Shown here: positions 8,247 to 16,833 of the stretch, one piece after another
Layout: each line of letters starts with the position of its first letter
Numbering within the stretch: the stretch's first letter is position 1
Source of the DNA: Chloroflexota bacterium
GTDB taxonomy: Bacteria > Chloroflexota > UBA11872
NCBI GenBank assembly: GCA_022824495.1
Contig: JAJDZU010000024.1
Location: 124,001 to 188,000, forward strand
DNA: 64,000 nucleotides
Direction of reading: 5' to 3'
The notes under the pieces: model-generated
What the model saw: only the letters and a program-made list of their open reading frames with translations
Database searches by the model: none
What the model was told of the DNA's origin: nothing
Position numbers and translations under genes: made by a program

Positions 8247-8795
8247 ATGAGCGTCGTCCTGGCCCTCGCGCTCGGCATCTCCAGCGGGCTCAACCCCTAT
8301 GTGACGGTGGCGATCACCTCGGTCGTCGCCGCCCGTTCCGACCTGCTGACGCCGGCCCCCGCGTTCGCCTTCGTGGCCTCGACCGGGATGTTCGTTGGCG
8401 CGCTGCTGCTGCTGCCCATCGACATCTTCGCGGACAAATTCCCGGGCAGCGGCGGCCTCATGGACCGCGTGGGCTGGGTGCTGCGGCCGGTCGCCGGCGG
8501 GATCGTCGGCGGCGCGGCCATGGCCGTTGCTGGACCCGGCGTGATCCTGGGGGTGGCGCTTGGCGCCGTCGCGGCGCTGGCCACGCATGCCTTGCGCCTG
8601 CGTACCCGCCGCCGTGTGCAGTGGCGCATGCTCGGCTTCGGCCGGATCGTCTTCGGGGCTTACGGCGATTTCGGTAGCGGCATCGTCGCCATGATCGCGT
8701 TGCTCGTACCCCCGCTTGGCCTCGCCATTGCCGCCGGCCTGCTCATCGCCGCGCTGCTCGTGGACCGCCGCTGGGGCGGCGAGGCGCCGACTTAA
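8247..8795 (+). CDS. DUF4126 family membrane protein
   Basis: The 182-residue hydrophobic protein fits DUF4126: it opens LALGISSGLNPYVTVAIT, has ADKFPGSGGLMDRVGWVLRPVAGGIVGG in the middle, and ends with a Gly-rich membrane helix and a basic tail. Four or five membrane segments are visible. The function of the family is not known. The gene overlaps the convergent pabB stop by 4 bp. Confidence 0.8.
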   Translation: MSVVLALALGISSGLNPYVTVAITSVVAARSDLLTPAPAFAFVASTGMFVGALLLLPIDIFADKFPGSGGLMDRVGWVLRPVAGGIVGGAAMAVAGPGVILGVALGAVAALATHALRLRTRRRVQWRMLGFGRIVFGAYGDFGSGIVAMIALLVPPLGLAIAAGLLIAALLVDRRWGGEAPT

Positions 8796-10276
8796 GCGTC
8801 CGAATCCTCCAAGACGCCCAACGCCTCCAGTACGCCCCGCGCCTTGTGCTGGGTTTCGGCGTATTCCAGGTCCGCGTCCGACTCGGCGACGATCCCGGCT
8901 CCCACGTGCAGGTGGCCGACTCCGTCCCGGCGTTGCACAGTGCGGATTGCCAGGTTGGCCGTCAGCCCGCCGTTGAAGCCCAGCGCGAAGACACTCCCGC
9001 AGTAGGCGCCGCGACGCACCGGCTCCAGCTCGTCGATGATCTGGGAGGCTCGGATCTTCGGCGCGCCCGTAATTGAACCTCCCGGCCAACAGGCCTCGAG
9101 CAGCCTGGCGGCTGACTCGCCGGATCCCAGTTCGCCGCGCACTTCGGAGACCAGCTGCCACACCGTCGGCAGCGCCTCGGTCTGCCAGAGTTCCGGCACG
9201 CTGATCGAGCCCGGGCGGCACACCCGACCGAAGTCGTTACGCAGCACGTCCACGATCATCACGTTTTCCGCCCGGTCCTTGGGACTGGCCCGCAGCCGGG
9301 CTTCGGCGGCGGCGTCCAGGGCCGGAGTTCGGCCGCGCGGAGCGGTGCCCTTGATCGGTCGCGTTCGCGCCCGGCCACGCGGGTCCACACGCAGGAATAA
9401 CTCCGGCGACGCGCTGGCCAGGTCGACGCCATCGGCTTCCAGGTAAGCGCCGAAGGGCGCGGGATGCGCCGCCGCCAGGCGCTGAAAGAGCTCCAGCCCC
9501 GGCTCCGGCGCGTGGAACTCAATCCGCCTCGCCAGGTTCACCTGGTAGCAATCGCCGGCGGCGATGTAGTCCTTCACCGCCGTCACCCAGCGCCCGAACC
9601 GGCGGCGGTCCGCGTTCGTGCGGGCGGTTCGCGGCGCGGGTGGTGGGGTCGACGTCTCGCGCACGCGCAGGCGTGACTGCACCCGAGCGCAAAGGTGGTC
9701 GGGGTCGCGCCCGCCTAGCGAGGTCGCGATGATCCAGCCATCGCCGCTTCGGGCGTCGCGCGCCAGCACCCAGTCGTACACGCCAAACCACATCAGGTCG
9801 GTGGGCAACGGTCCCGGACAGCGCCCCGGCAGGTCTTCAAGCGCGTAAGCGGCGTCGTAGGCGATGTACCCAATGGCCCCGCCGGCAAATGGAGGAATCG
9901 ATTCGTGGGATGTCGGCTCGCCGCGCGGGACGATTGTCTCCAGAGCCGAAAAGCCATTACCCGGGAGCTTGCCGCTGACCTCGGAGACAACGCCCCTGGC
10001 CGTCCAGCGCACTATGTCGACCGGATCGGCTGCCAGGTAGGACCAGCGGCCTTCGCCCGACGTGTCCGATCCGCCCTCCAGCACAGCCAGGCCCGGCAGG
10101 TCTCGAAATCCGTCGGTCAGCAGGCGCAGCGGCGGCAACCCGGCGATTCGCAGCACGCGGCCTGCCTGTCCGTTCGCGTGAATACTGGGCACGATGTCGC
10201 CGGCGCGCGTATCGGACAGGGAGACGTGTGACATGAACGGACGCCGCGAAACCGGGCGCGGAATGGGGCCGCTCAT
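8792..10276 (-). CDS. pabB: Aminodeoxychorismate synthase component I (PabB-like)
   Basis: This is a chorismate-binding enzyme that makes 4-amino-4-deoxychorismate from chorismate and ammonia, the entry to p-aminobenzoate and folate. Visible blocks are YIAAGDCYQVNLARR, SASPELFLRV, RPIKGTAPRG, DVLRNDFGRVC and the C-terminal PGGSITGAPKIRA. The PIKGT lysine (K309) is typical of PabB, where anthranilate synthase has PIAGT, so PabB is preferred over TrpE. No glutamine amidotransferase partner or lyase is adjacent. A start at the second Met (10234) is also possible and would remove 14 unconserved residues. Confidence 0.87.
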   Translation of the reverse strand: MSGPIPRPVSRRPFMSHVSLSDTRAGDIVPSIHANGQAGRVLRIAGLPPLRLLTDGFRDLPGLAVLEGGSDTSGEGRWSYLAADPVDIVRWTARGVVSEVSGKLPGNGFSALETIVPRGEPTSHESIPPFAGGAIGYIAYDAAYALEDLPGRCPGPLPTDLMWFGVYDWVLARDARSGDGWIIATSLGGRDPDHLCARVQSRLRVRETSTPPPAPRTARTNADRRRFGRWVTAVKDYIAAGDCYQVNLARRIEFHAPEPGLELFQRLAAAHPAPFGAYLEADGVDLASASPELFLRVDPRGRARTRPIKGTAPRGRTPALDAAAEARLRASPKDRAENVMIVDVLRNDFGRVCRPGSISVPELWQTEALPTVWQLVSEVRGELGSGESAARLLEACWPGGSITGAPKIRASQIIDELEPVRRGAYCGSVFALGFNGGLTANLAIRTVQRRDGVGHLHVGAGIVAESDADLEYAETQHKARGVLEALGVLEDSDA

Positions 10277-10315
10277 CCTAGCGCCGCCCCGGCAGACGCC
10301 GCCGATTCTCCGGAT

Positions 10316-10331
10316 GTTTCACGTGAAAGAT
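10316..10331. other. parS-like ParB-binding site (one mismatch)
   Basis: TGTTTCACGTGAAAGA matches the bacterial parS consensus TGTTTCACGTGAAACA at 15 of 16 positions, with the palindromic core TTTCACGTGAAA intact. It lies in the divergent spacer between pabB and the AIR-synthase-like gene. A perfect copy is 4.1 kb away. ParB loads at such sites and spreads along DNA for chromosome segregation. Confidence 0.8.
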
Positions 10332-10348
10332 CGGGCCGGGTCGGCCCC

Positions 10349-11365
10349 ATGAGTCTGCCGACCGGCAAGCTTCCGCTGCCGCTGCTGCGCCAGGCGCTGG
10401 GCCGGGTCCCGCGCCGCGACCCGGCGGTGCTCGTGGGAGCGGAACCGGGCGAGGACGCCGCCGTGATTGATGTCGGCGGTCCGGAACTCCTGGTCGCCGC
10501 CGCCGACCCGATCACCTTCGCGGCCGCCGACATCGGAACCTATCTGCTGGCCGTCAACGGTAACGACCTGGCCGTAATGGGCGCCGAACCGCGATGGCTC
10601 CTGGCCACGGTGCTGGTCCCGGCGGGTACCTCGGCCAACCAGATTCAAGCCCTGCTGGCCGATGTGGCCGAGGCCTGTTCCGCGGCCGGCGTGGCCCTGG
10701 TGGGCGGGCACACCGAGATCACCGACAGCGTGACCTCGCCGATTGTTGCGGGAACACTGCTCGGCACGGTCCACCGCGACGCACTCATTCGCACCTCCGG
10801 CGCGCGCCCGGGCGACGCGCTGTTGCTGGTTGGCGACATCGCAATCGAGGGCACGGCCATCCTGGCAGGCGACCACGCGGATGCGCTGCGGCGTGCCGGG
10901 GTCAGCGAGGCCGACATCCGGACGGGCGCCGCACGGCTCGCCACGCCGGGCATCTCCGTACGTCCGGCGGCCGCCGTCCTGCGGGGCATGGCTGACGTCC
11001 GTTCCATGCACGACCCCACGGAAGGTGGGCTGGCCAGTGCGCTGCACGAAATGGCCGAGGCGGCCAAGGTCGGACTCGCGGTCGATCGGGACGCAGTGCC
11101 CGTACTGCCGGAGTGCCGGCGTATCTGTCGCGCGCTGGGGCTCGACCCCTATGCGCTGCTGGCCTCCGGCGCCCTGCTGGCCAGCCTGCCGGCCAGTCAG
11201 GCTTCCACGGCGCTGACGGCACTTCGAACGGCCGGCTCGACGGCCTCCGTCATCGGCGAAGTCACCGCGGCAGCCGAAGGCAAGCGTTGGACGGTAGGCG
11301 GCCGCGAAGTCCCCATCCCCGCGGTCGAGCGCGACGAACTGGCGCGTTTCCTGGAATCGGTCTGA
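10349..11365 (+). CDS. AIR synthase-related (HypE-like) protein
   Basis: The protein has the PurM/HypE/SelD two-domain layout: [10 protein letters not shown] near the start, [24 protein letters not shown] (the ATP/Mg-binding strand and dimer interface), [22 protein letters not shown], and the C-terminal [17 protein letters not shown] motif. Family members bind ATP and phosphorylate a substrate carbonyl or carboxylate. HypE matures hydrogenases, but here there are no hyp genes nearby and the HypE C-terminal cysteine is absent, so the substrate is unknown. The start ATG follows the parS-like site closely. Confidence 0.8.
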   Translation: MSLPTGKLPLPLLRQALGRVPRRDPAVLVGAEPGEDAAVIDVGGPELLVAAADPITFAAADIGTYLLAVNGNDLAVMGAEPRWLLATVLVPAGTSANQIQALLADVAEACSAAGVALVGGHTEITDSVTSPIVAGTLLGTVHRDALIRTSGARPGDALLLVGDIAIEGTAILAGDHADALRRAGVSEADIRTGAARLATPGISVRPAAAVLRGMADVRSMHDPTEGGLASALHEMAEAAKVGLAVDRDAVPVLPECRRICRALGLDPYALLASGALLASLPASQASTALTALRTAGSTASVIGEVTAAAEGKRWTVGGREVPIPAVERDELARFLESV

Positions 11366-11409
11366 CGCGTCGGTACCATTCACCAGTCCGACTCCGCGCT
11401 GGCGCCGCC

Positions 11410-12462
11410 TTGTCTAACTCGGTTATCGATCTCCGCAGCGACACCCTCACGACTCCCACGCCCGCCATGCGCCGAGCCATGGCGGAGGCCGAGGTTGGCG
11501 ATGACGTCTTTGGCGAGGACCCCACCGTGCAGTCGCTCGAGGAGCGCTGCGCCGAGATGTTTGGGATGGACGCCGGGTTGCTTGTGGCCAGCGGCACCCA
11601 GGGGAATCTCTGTTCGCTGCTCACCCACTGCCGTCCTCGTCAGGAAGTCATCGCCGAGCGCGGCTGCCACGTCGTGACCTGGGAAGTCGGCGGTTGGGCC
11701 TCGCTGGTTGGGGTCACCATGGCCGCGGTCGATGCGCCCAACGGCATCCTGACCTCGGATCTGATTCGCGGCGCGGTCAAGGCGCCGAACGTCCACCTGG
11801 TGGACACGCACCTGGTCTGGATCGAGAACACGCACAACACGGCGGGCGGTACTTGCACCCCGCCGGACCGAATGGCCGAACTGGTTCAGACCGCCCACGG
11901 ACTGGGTCTGCGGGTGCACGTGGACGGCGCCCGTATCTTCAACGCGGCGGCGGCGCTGGAGTGCCCGGTTGCCGACCTCATGCAAGGCGCCGACAGCGTG
12001 CAGTTCTGTCTCTCCAAGGGCCTGGGCGCGCCGGTTGGATCCTTGCTATTGGGATCGCACGAATACATTCACGAGGCGCGGCGCGTCCGCAAGATGGTCG
12101 GGGGCGGCATGCGCCAGGCCGGCGTTCTGGCCGCGGCCGGGCACGTGGCGCTGGACGAGACTCCCCAGCGCTTGCCCCAGGACCACGCCAACGCGCGCCT
12201 GCTGGCCGAACTGCTGAGCGACACCCCCGGGCTGACCGTTGACCCGGACGCGGTGGCAACCAATCTGGTTTTCTTCGACATCGCGCCCGAGTTGGGCCTT
12301 CCGACGGAGTTCGAGGCCCGGCTGGATGCGGCGGGTGTGCGGGTTGTCGGGTTCGATGAAACCGGCCGCTGCCGGGCGGTGACGTACCACCAAGTCTCAA
12401 CGGACGACATCCAGCGGGCGGCCGAGATCATCCACGACTGCGCCGCCGCCGGCGGCGGCTGA
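11410..12462 (+). CDS. Low-specificity threonine aldolase family protein
   Basis: This fold-type I PLP enzyme resembles Lta[20 protein letters not shown] at the start, [42 protein letters not shown] (the Asp that contacts the PLP nitrogen), and the PLP lysine K203 in [13 protein letters not shown]. The expected reaction is cleavage of L-threonine or L-allo-threonine to glycine and acetaldehyde. The reading frame runs open far upstream, but the family N-terminus begins at the TTG at 11410. TACCAT at 11373-11378 is a possible -10 box. The next gene starts 1 bp after the stop, suggesting an operon. Confidence 0.87.
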   Translation: MSNSVIDLRSDTLTTPTPAMRRAMAEAEVGDDVFGEDPTVQSLEERCAEMFGMDAGLLVASGTQGNLCSLLTHCRPRQEVIAERGCHVVTWEVGGWASLVGVTMAAVDAPNGILTSDLIRGAVKAPNVHLVDTHLVWIENTHNTAGGTCTPPDRMAELVQTAHGLGLRVHVDGARIFNAAAALECPVADLMQGADSVQFCLSKGLGAPVGSLLLGSHEYIHEARRVRKMVGGGMRQAGVLAAAGHVALDETPQRLPQDHANARLLAELLSDTPGLTVDPDAVATNLVFFDIAPELGLPTEFEARLDAAGVRVVGFDETGRCRAVTYHQVSTDDIQRAAEIIHDCAAAGGG

Positions 12463-12463
12463 C

Positions 12464-13501
12464 GTGCGCGTCCTGGTCACCGGCGCGACCGGGAATCTCG
12501 GTCCCTTTGTGATCCAGGCGCTGCGCCACGATGGCCACGAGGTTCGCGCCCTCGTTCGCGAATCCAGCGACCGATCCTGGCTCAACGCCAACCGGGTGGC
12601 GACCGTGGAAGGCGACATTTTGAAGCCGGAAACGTTGGGCGCGGCGGTGGATGGCATGGCCGCTGTGATCCACCTGGCCGGCCTGCACGACTCCTGGGCC
12701 CCGCGCGCGCAGGACTTCTTCGAGCTGAACGTGGATGGGGCCTGCAACGTGCGGGACGCCGCCCGCGAGGCCGGGGCCCACCGCCTGGTGTTCGTCAGCA
12801 GCGGGTCCACGATCGGCGAGGAGGAAGGCGAGGTCGGGACCGAGACCACCGAGCGGCGGGACTACGCGCTCAGCGATTACGAACGCTCCAAGGTCGAGGC
12901 GGAAGCCGCCCTGCTGGAGGACCGGTCGCCACTCGATGTGGTCGTCGTGAATCCTGGAACCGTCTTTGGCCCCGGCGACGCCTCGGGCACGGGCCAGGCG
13001 CTGATTGGGGCGTTGAGTGGCCGCCTGGGCGTGTCTGTTGACGAGCCCGTGGCCTGGATCTACGTGAAGGACATCGCGCGCGGGATTGCGCTGGCCCTGG
13101 TGCGCGGGCGGCCCGGCGAGCGCTACATCCTGGCCAGCCACAACCTGTCGCGGCTCGCCTTTCTGCAGCGCGCGGTGGAACTGGCCGACCTCGAGTACCA
13201 GATCAAACCGGCCTCACCGCTGGCCTGGCAGGCCTTCGGCCTGATTTACAGCCTGCCGGCCTGGATCAGGCGCCAGCGTCCGGTGATCTCGCGGGCGGCG
13301 GTGCAGATTGCGCTGCACGGCAGCCAGCTCGATGGGTCGAAAGCCGAACGCGAACTCGGCCTCACGTATACCGCGCTTGACGACGGCCTCAACGCCACCC
13401 TGGACTGGCTGCACGAGGCCGAACTGGTCGATCTCCCCGAAGAAGACGATGACGAACCGACCGAAAAGGAGCCGTCCGATGGCGATACCCAGCGAGGCTG
13501 A
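12464..13501 (+). CDS. Extended SDR: NAD-dependent epimerase/dehydratase
   Basis: The protein starts with the Rossmann motif VLVTGATGNLGPFV, has AAVIHLAGLHDSW, and carries the catalytic YERSK (Tyr and Lys four apart) after FVSSGSTIG. This is the extended short-chain dehydrogenase/reductase layout, closest to the dihydroflavonol reductase-like/NAD-epimerase group. The substrate is unknown. The C-terminus is an acidic tail (DLPEEDDDEPTEKE). GTG start, 1 bp after the threonine aldolase stop; its 3' end overlaps the following methyltransferase gene by 23 bp. Confidence 0.85.
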   Translation: MRVLVTGATGNLGPFVIQALRHDGHEVRALVRESSDRSWLNANRVATVEGDILKPETLGAAVDGMAAVIHLAGLHDSWAPRAQDFFELNVDGACNVRDAAREAGAHRLVFVSSGSTIGEEEGEVGTETTERRDYALSDYERSKVEAEAALLEDRSPLDVVVVNPGTVFGPGDASGTGQALIGALSGRLGVSVDEPVAWIYVKDIARGIALALVRGRPGERYILASHNLSRLAFLQRAVELADLEYQIKPASPLAWQAFGLIYSLPAWIRRQRPVISRAAVQIALHGSQLDGSKAERELGLTYTALDDGLNATLDWLHEAELVDLPEEDDDEPTEKEPSDGDTQRG

Positions 13502-14195
13502 GGTCGAAGCCGACACCAGGGACTACTACCGCGCGCGCGCGCCGGAGTTTGAGCAGTGGATCCTGCGCGAGGGCCGCTATGCGCATGGCCCCGAGGCCGA
13601 CGCCGCCTGGCATCGGGAAATGGCCGAGATGCAACAGTTCGTCGGGTCGCTGACCGATGCCAGCGTCTTTGAGATCGCTGCGGGCACCGGCTGGTGGACG
13701 CGCCTGCTCGCCCGCCGCAACCGGGTGATCGCCTCCGACTATGCGCCTGAAATGCTCGATGAGGCCCGCCGGCGGGACGAGGATCATCTGCCGCTCGGCC
13801 GCTGCCGGGCCGACGCGTACCGGTTGCCCGCCGGCGATAACTCGGTGGATGCCTGCATGTTCGGGTTCTGGTTGAGCCACGTGCCGGTCGCGCGCTCGGC
13901 CGAATTCATCCGCGAGGCCGCGCGAATCGTGCGGCCCGACGGTTGGATCGTCCTCGTGGACTCGAAGCAGGCGGAACACTCCGGCGCGTCCGACCAGTAC
14001 GTCAAAGGCGACCGCGTGCAGCGGCAGCACCGGCGCCTGAACGACGGCCGCGAATTCACCATCTGGAAGATCTACTGGTCGCCCGAGGAACTGCGCTCCC
14101 TGCTAGGCCTCGTCTGCACCGACGTCGAAGTCATCCAGACCGACCACTTCTTCATCGGCGCCCGCGGCCGGGTGACAGCGAATACTCCCGGCTAG
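13479..14195 (+). CDS. Class I SAM-dependent methyltransferase
   Basis: The 238-residue protein shows the SAM-binding motif VFEIAAGTGWWTRLLA, then VIASDYAPEMLDEARRR, and the post-motif regions DACMFGFWLSHVP and REAARIVRPDGWIVLVDS. It is a small-molecule methyltransferase by fold; the acceptor is not evident. A strong AAGGAG ribosome-binding site lies eight bases before the ATG, inside the end of the upstream epimerase gene, which settles the start. It is the last gene of the threonine aldolase-epimerase-methyltransferase run. Confidence 0.87.
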   Translation: MAIPSEAEVEADTRDYYRARAPEFEQWILREGRYAHGPEADAAWHREMAEMQQFVGSLTDASVFEIAAGTGWWTRLLARRNRVIASDYAPEMLDEARRRDEDHLPLGRCRADAYRLPAGDNSVDACMFGFWLSHVPVARSAEFIREAARIVRPDGWIVLVDSKQAEHSGASDQYVKGDRVQRQHRRLNDGREFTIWKIYWSPEELRSLLGLVCTDVEVIQTDHFFIGARGRVTANTPG

Positions 14196-14359
14196 GAAAG
14201 CAGCTGAATCACCAGAGTCGCGGCGGAAAGGAACACGGAGACCACGACGGTCAGAAGCAGCCCCATGATCCAGGCTTTGAGGTTCACGATGTCGGCCCTG
14301 GTTGCCAGATGCTCGAATCCGCCCTCGAGCTGGCTCACCCGCTCTTCCGTCGTGGCCAT
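14192..14359 (-). CDS. Small coiled-coil/membrane protein (55 aa)
   Basis: This short gene encodes 55 residues: a charged N-terminal helix starting MATTEERVSQLEGGFEHLA, then a single membrane helix (about residues 31-53, with LLLTVVVSVF at its centre). A GGAAGGAGGG ribosome-binding site lies a few bases before the ATG, which strongly supports translation. The layout resembles short holin-associated or hemolysin-XhlA-like proteins, but the match is generic. It converges on the methyltransferase gene, with stops overlapping, and lies beside the perfect parS site. A similar helix-plus-membrane design is seen in the gene at 62619. Confidence 0.72.
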   Translation of the reverse strand: MATTEERVSQLEGGFEHLATRADIVNLKAWIMGLLLTVVVSVFLSAATLVIQLLS

Positions 14360-14420
14360 GGTCCCTCCTTCCCACGGGTCACTTCCGTGGGCGCCTGCAC
14401 CTGATCAGAAGGCAGGCAAA

Positions 14421-14436
14421 TGTTTCACGTGAAACA
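14421..14436. other. parS centromere site (perfect consensus)
   Basis: TGTTTCACGTGAAACA is the exact 16-bp parS palindrome bound by ParB/Spo0J across most bacterial phyla. Here the symmetry extends to 20 bp (AATGTTTCACGTGAAACATT, 14419-14438). It is intergenic, between the 55-aa gene and the pterin dehydratase gene. parS sites cluster near the chromosomal origin in most species, so this anchors the window to the primary chromosome and probably to its origin-proximal part. Confidence 0.93.
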
Positions 14437-14483
14437 TTGGGCTCTGACCGCCCGCAGAGGCACCTGTGTCTGGCTCCAGATTA

Positions 14484-14765
14484 CTAACCCGCCAGCCGCT
14501 CGATTTCGTCCAGCAGGGCGAAGTCCTTTTCGGTTACGCCGCCTTCGCTGTGGGTGGAGAGGGTGAAGGTGATGCGCCGGTAGTTGATGAACATGTCGGG
14601 GTGATGGTCGGCGGCCTCGGCCTCGGGGGCCACGGCGTTGACCAGGTTCACCACGGCCATGAAATCTTCCAGCTCGAACTGTTTGACCAGGGCGCCGCCT
14701 TCGCAGGTCCAGCCGGATCGCTCGGCCAACCGCGCCTGGATGTCGTCGTCCGCCAGTAGTGCCAT
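14484..14765 (-). CDS. Pterin-4a-carbinolamine dehydratase
   Basis: The 93-residue protein matches 4a-hydroxytetrahydrobiopterin dehydratase. It has WTCEGGALVKQFELEDFMAVVNLVNAVA and the active-site region AADHHPDMFINYRRITFTL followed by THSEGGVTEKDFALLDEI. The enzyme removes water from 4a-hydroxytetrahydropterin to recycle the cofactor of aromatic amino acid hydroxylases; in bacteria without such hydroxylases it may serve molybdopterin or folate metabolism. A longer frame exists, but the ATG at 14765 has a GGGAGA ribosome-binding site and fits the family length. Confidence 0.9.
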   Translation of the reverse strand: MALLADDDIQARLAERSGWTCEGGALVKQFELEDFMAVVNLVNAVAPEAEAADHHPDMFINYRRITFTLSTHSEGGVTEKDFALLDEIERLAG

Positions 14766-14789
14766 GAGAATCTCCCTATCGAGCGCCTC

Positions 14790-14795
14790 TATAAT
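14790..14795 (+). promoter_or_regulatory. Possible -10 box for epimerase operon
   Basis: A perfect TATAAT stands in GC-rich surroundings 68 bp before the first epimerase start. The -35 region at the expected distance is poor, so this is only a candidate promoter. Confidence 0.35.
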
Positions 14796-14863
14796 CTGCG
14801 CCTCGTAGGCCCAATGTTCCACTCCCCGGCCCTGCGAGCCACCCACATTCGAGACGGACCTTC

Positions 14864-15823
14864 ATGCGTGCATTGATCACGGGCGCCGCGGGCATGTACG
14901 GATTCAACCTGACCCGGCGGCTGCTGGGAGACGATCCCGGCGCCTCGGTGGTGGCCGTGGACGACTTCTCGCGCCACTTTCCGGGCGGCGAGCCGCTCAC
15001 CCCGCTGGCCGAGACCGGACCGCCCATCGAGATCGTGCGCCGCGACTACGCCGACCTGACAACGGATGAATTGAATCACTGGGCGCCGGACGTAATCGTG
15101 CACTTTGCCGCGCGCATTTCGGTGCCCGAGTCCATGGAGCGGCCGCACGCCTATTTCGCGAACAACGAGGCTGGGACCTTCCGGTTCGCCCACGCCATCG
15201 CCGACATGACGCGGCCGCCGCTGCTGATCTACGCCTCCTCGCCCGAGGTCTACGGTGCACCGCTGCGCGTGCCCATGGATGAGGACCACCCGCTGCGCCC
15301 GGTCACCGTATATGCGGTCAGCAAGGCGGCGTGCGAGTTGCATTGCCTGGCGCTGAACCGCTGGTGGGGCCACCCGGTGGTGGTGATTCGGAACTTCAAC
15401 ACGTTCGGCCCGCACCAGAACATCCAGGGGTATCCGGCGGTCACGGTTGCCTTTGCGCGGCGCGCGCTGCGGGGCGAGCCACTGCCGCTGGAGAACGGCG
15501 GGCGGCAGACGCGGGACTTCATGTTCATCGACGACGCGGTGGATGCTTACGCGCGGGTCATCGACCGGGGCGCGGCGCTGGCCGGCTCCGTGTTCAACAT
15601 CGGCACGGGGCGTGAGACAGCGATCCGCGAGGTTGCCCGGACGGTGCTGGCGCTGACCGGATCCGACAGTGAGATCGTGGAAACGCCGGGCCGGCGCACC
15701 GATCTGCCGGCCTTGCGCGCCGACGCCACGCGCATTCGCCAGGCGACCGGCTGGAACCCGGTGACGCCGTTCGAGGAGGGCATGCGGCGCACGGTGGACT
15801 GGCTGCGCGCCGTAGACGAATGA
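14864..15823 (+). CDS. NAD-dependent sugar-nucleotide epimerase/dehydratase 1
   Basis: This extended SDR starts ALITGAAGMYGFNLTRRLL (Rossmann GxxGxxG), has VIVHFAARISVPESMERP, the serine-rich YASSPEVYG strand and the catalytic YAVSK. FNTFGPHQNIQGYPAV and GGRQTRDFMFIDDAV are typical of UDP-glucose 4-epimerase/dTDP-glucose 4,6-dehydratase relatives acting on NDP-sugars. Substrate identity cannot be fixed. The stop overlaps the next start as ATGA, so the two epimerases are translated together and probably act in one surface-sugar pathway, perhaps with the nucleotidyltransferase at 7481. Confidence 0.88.
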   Translation: MRALITGAAGMYGFNLTRRLLGDDPGASVVAVDDFSRHFPGGEPLTPLAETGPPIEIVRRDYADLTTDELNHWAPDVIVHFAARISVPESMERPHAYFANNEAGTFRFAHAIADMTRPPLLIYASSPEVYGAPLRVPMDEDHPLRPVTVYAVSKAACELHCLALNRWWGHPVVVIRNFNTFGPHQNIQGYPAVTVAFARRALRGEPLPLENGGRQTRDFMFIDDAVDAYARVIDRGAALAGSVFNIGTGRETAIREVARTVLALTGSDSEIVETPGRRTDLPALRADATRIRQATGWNPVTPFEEGMRRTVDWLRAVDE

Positions 15824-16752
15824 GCGCACTTGTCACGGGCGGCGCGGGGTTCATCGGCCGGCACGTGGTGGGGGAACTGCTGGACCGCGGCGTGGCGGTG
15901 CGCGTGCTGGATGACCTCTCGCGCGCGCGGTCGGGATCGCTGGACGCGTTTAGCGGGCGGCCCGGCTACCTGGGGCTGACGCAGGGAGACGTGGCCGATC
16001 CGGCGGCGCTGCGGGACGGGCTCATGGGCGTGGACACCGTGTACCACTTGGCGGCCGCGGTGGATGTGGGGGCCAGCGTGCATGGCCCGGCACAGGTGGT
16101 CCGGGCCAATGTGCTGGGCACCCTGAATGTGCTGGAAGCCGCGCGGACCACCGGTCTGCGCTTGGTGCTCGTCAGCACGTGTCACGTCTACGCCTCGGCC
16201 AGTCAACCGCTGGACGAACACGCCGTCACCGCCCCGGCGTCGCCATACGCCGCGTCCAAGCTGGCCGCCGACGACCTGGCCGCGGGCTATCGGCGGGCCT
16301 TTGGGCTCCGCCAGACCATCGTCCGGCCGTTTAACGTCTATGGACCCTGGCAGCGCGGGGACCTGGAAGGCGGCGTGGTGGCGCGCTTTCTGCAGGCCGC
16401 GCTGGCCGGCCGGGCACTGCAGGTGCACGGCGACGGGGCGCAGACGCGCGACTTCCTGTTCGTGGACGACGCGGCCCGCGGCGTTGTGGACGCGGCAGCG
16501 GAGACGGCCGTCGGGCGCACGCTCAACCTGGCGACCGGACGCGAAACCAGTATTCGCGAGCTGGCAGCGCTGATCGACGATGGCGCCGGATACGTCCGCC
16601 AGGTGCCCCATCCGCACCCGCAGGCGGAAGTGGAGCGCTACCTTGGAAACGCGGCGCGCGCCCGAGAGCTGCTGGACTGGCGCCCTCGGGTGACTCTGCC
16701 CGAAGGCCTGGCGCGCACGCGTGCCTGGTTTGCTCAACTGGCCGATCGCTGA
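15820..16752 (+). CDS. NAD-dependent sugar-nucleotide epimerase/dehydratase 2
   Basis: This is a second extended SDR of 310 residues with TGGAGFIGRHVVGELL at the N-terminus, VYHLAAAVDVGASV, LVSTCHVYASA, an atypical catalytic YAASK, and VRPFNVYGPWQRGDLEGGVV followed by DGAQTRDFLFVDDAA. It is homologous to its upstream neighbour but clearly diverged, as expected for two sequential steps on an NDP-sugar. It resembles UDP-glucose 4-epimerase or UDP-glucuronate decarboxylase; which of these is not decidable here. Confidence 0.88.
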   Translation: MSALVTGGAGFIGRHVVGELLDRGVAVRVLDDLSRARSGSLDAFSGRPGYLGLTQGDVADPAALRDGLMGVDTVYHLAAAVDVGASVHGPAQVVRANVLGTLNVLEAARTTGLRLVLVSTCHVYASASQPLDEHAVTAPASPYAASKLAADDLAAGYRRAFGLRQTIVRPFNVYGPWQRGDLEGGVVARFLQAALAGRALQVHGDGAQTRDFLFVDDAARGVVDAAAETAVGRTLNLATGRETSIRELAALIDDGAGYVRQVPHPHPQAEVERYLGNAARARELLDWRPRVTLPEGLARTRAWFAQLADR

Positions 16753-16833
16753 CTGGCAGCGGCCCGCCGCCGCGCCGCCCCGTAACAGACACCCACCAAC
16801 CGGCGTTCAGAGAGCGCCAGGACCACCGTTGCC

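Noticed and set aside
8792-10276. Anthranilate synthase TrpE
   Set aside because: The PIKGT lysine points to PabB, and no trp genes are nearby.
10349-11365. Hydrogenase maturation protein HypE
   Set aside because: No hyp or hydrogenase genes nearby and the C-terminal catalytic cysteine of HypE is missing.
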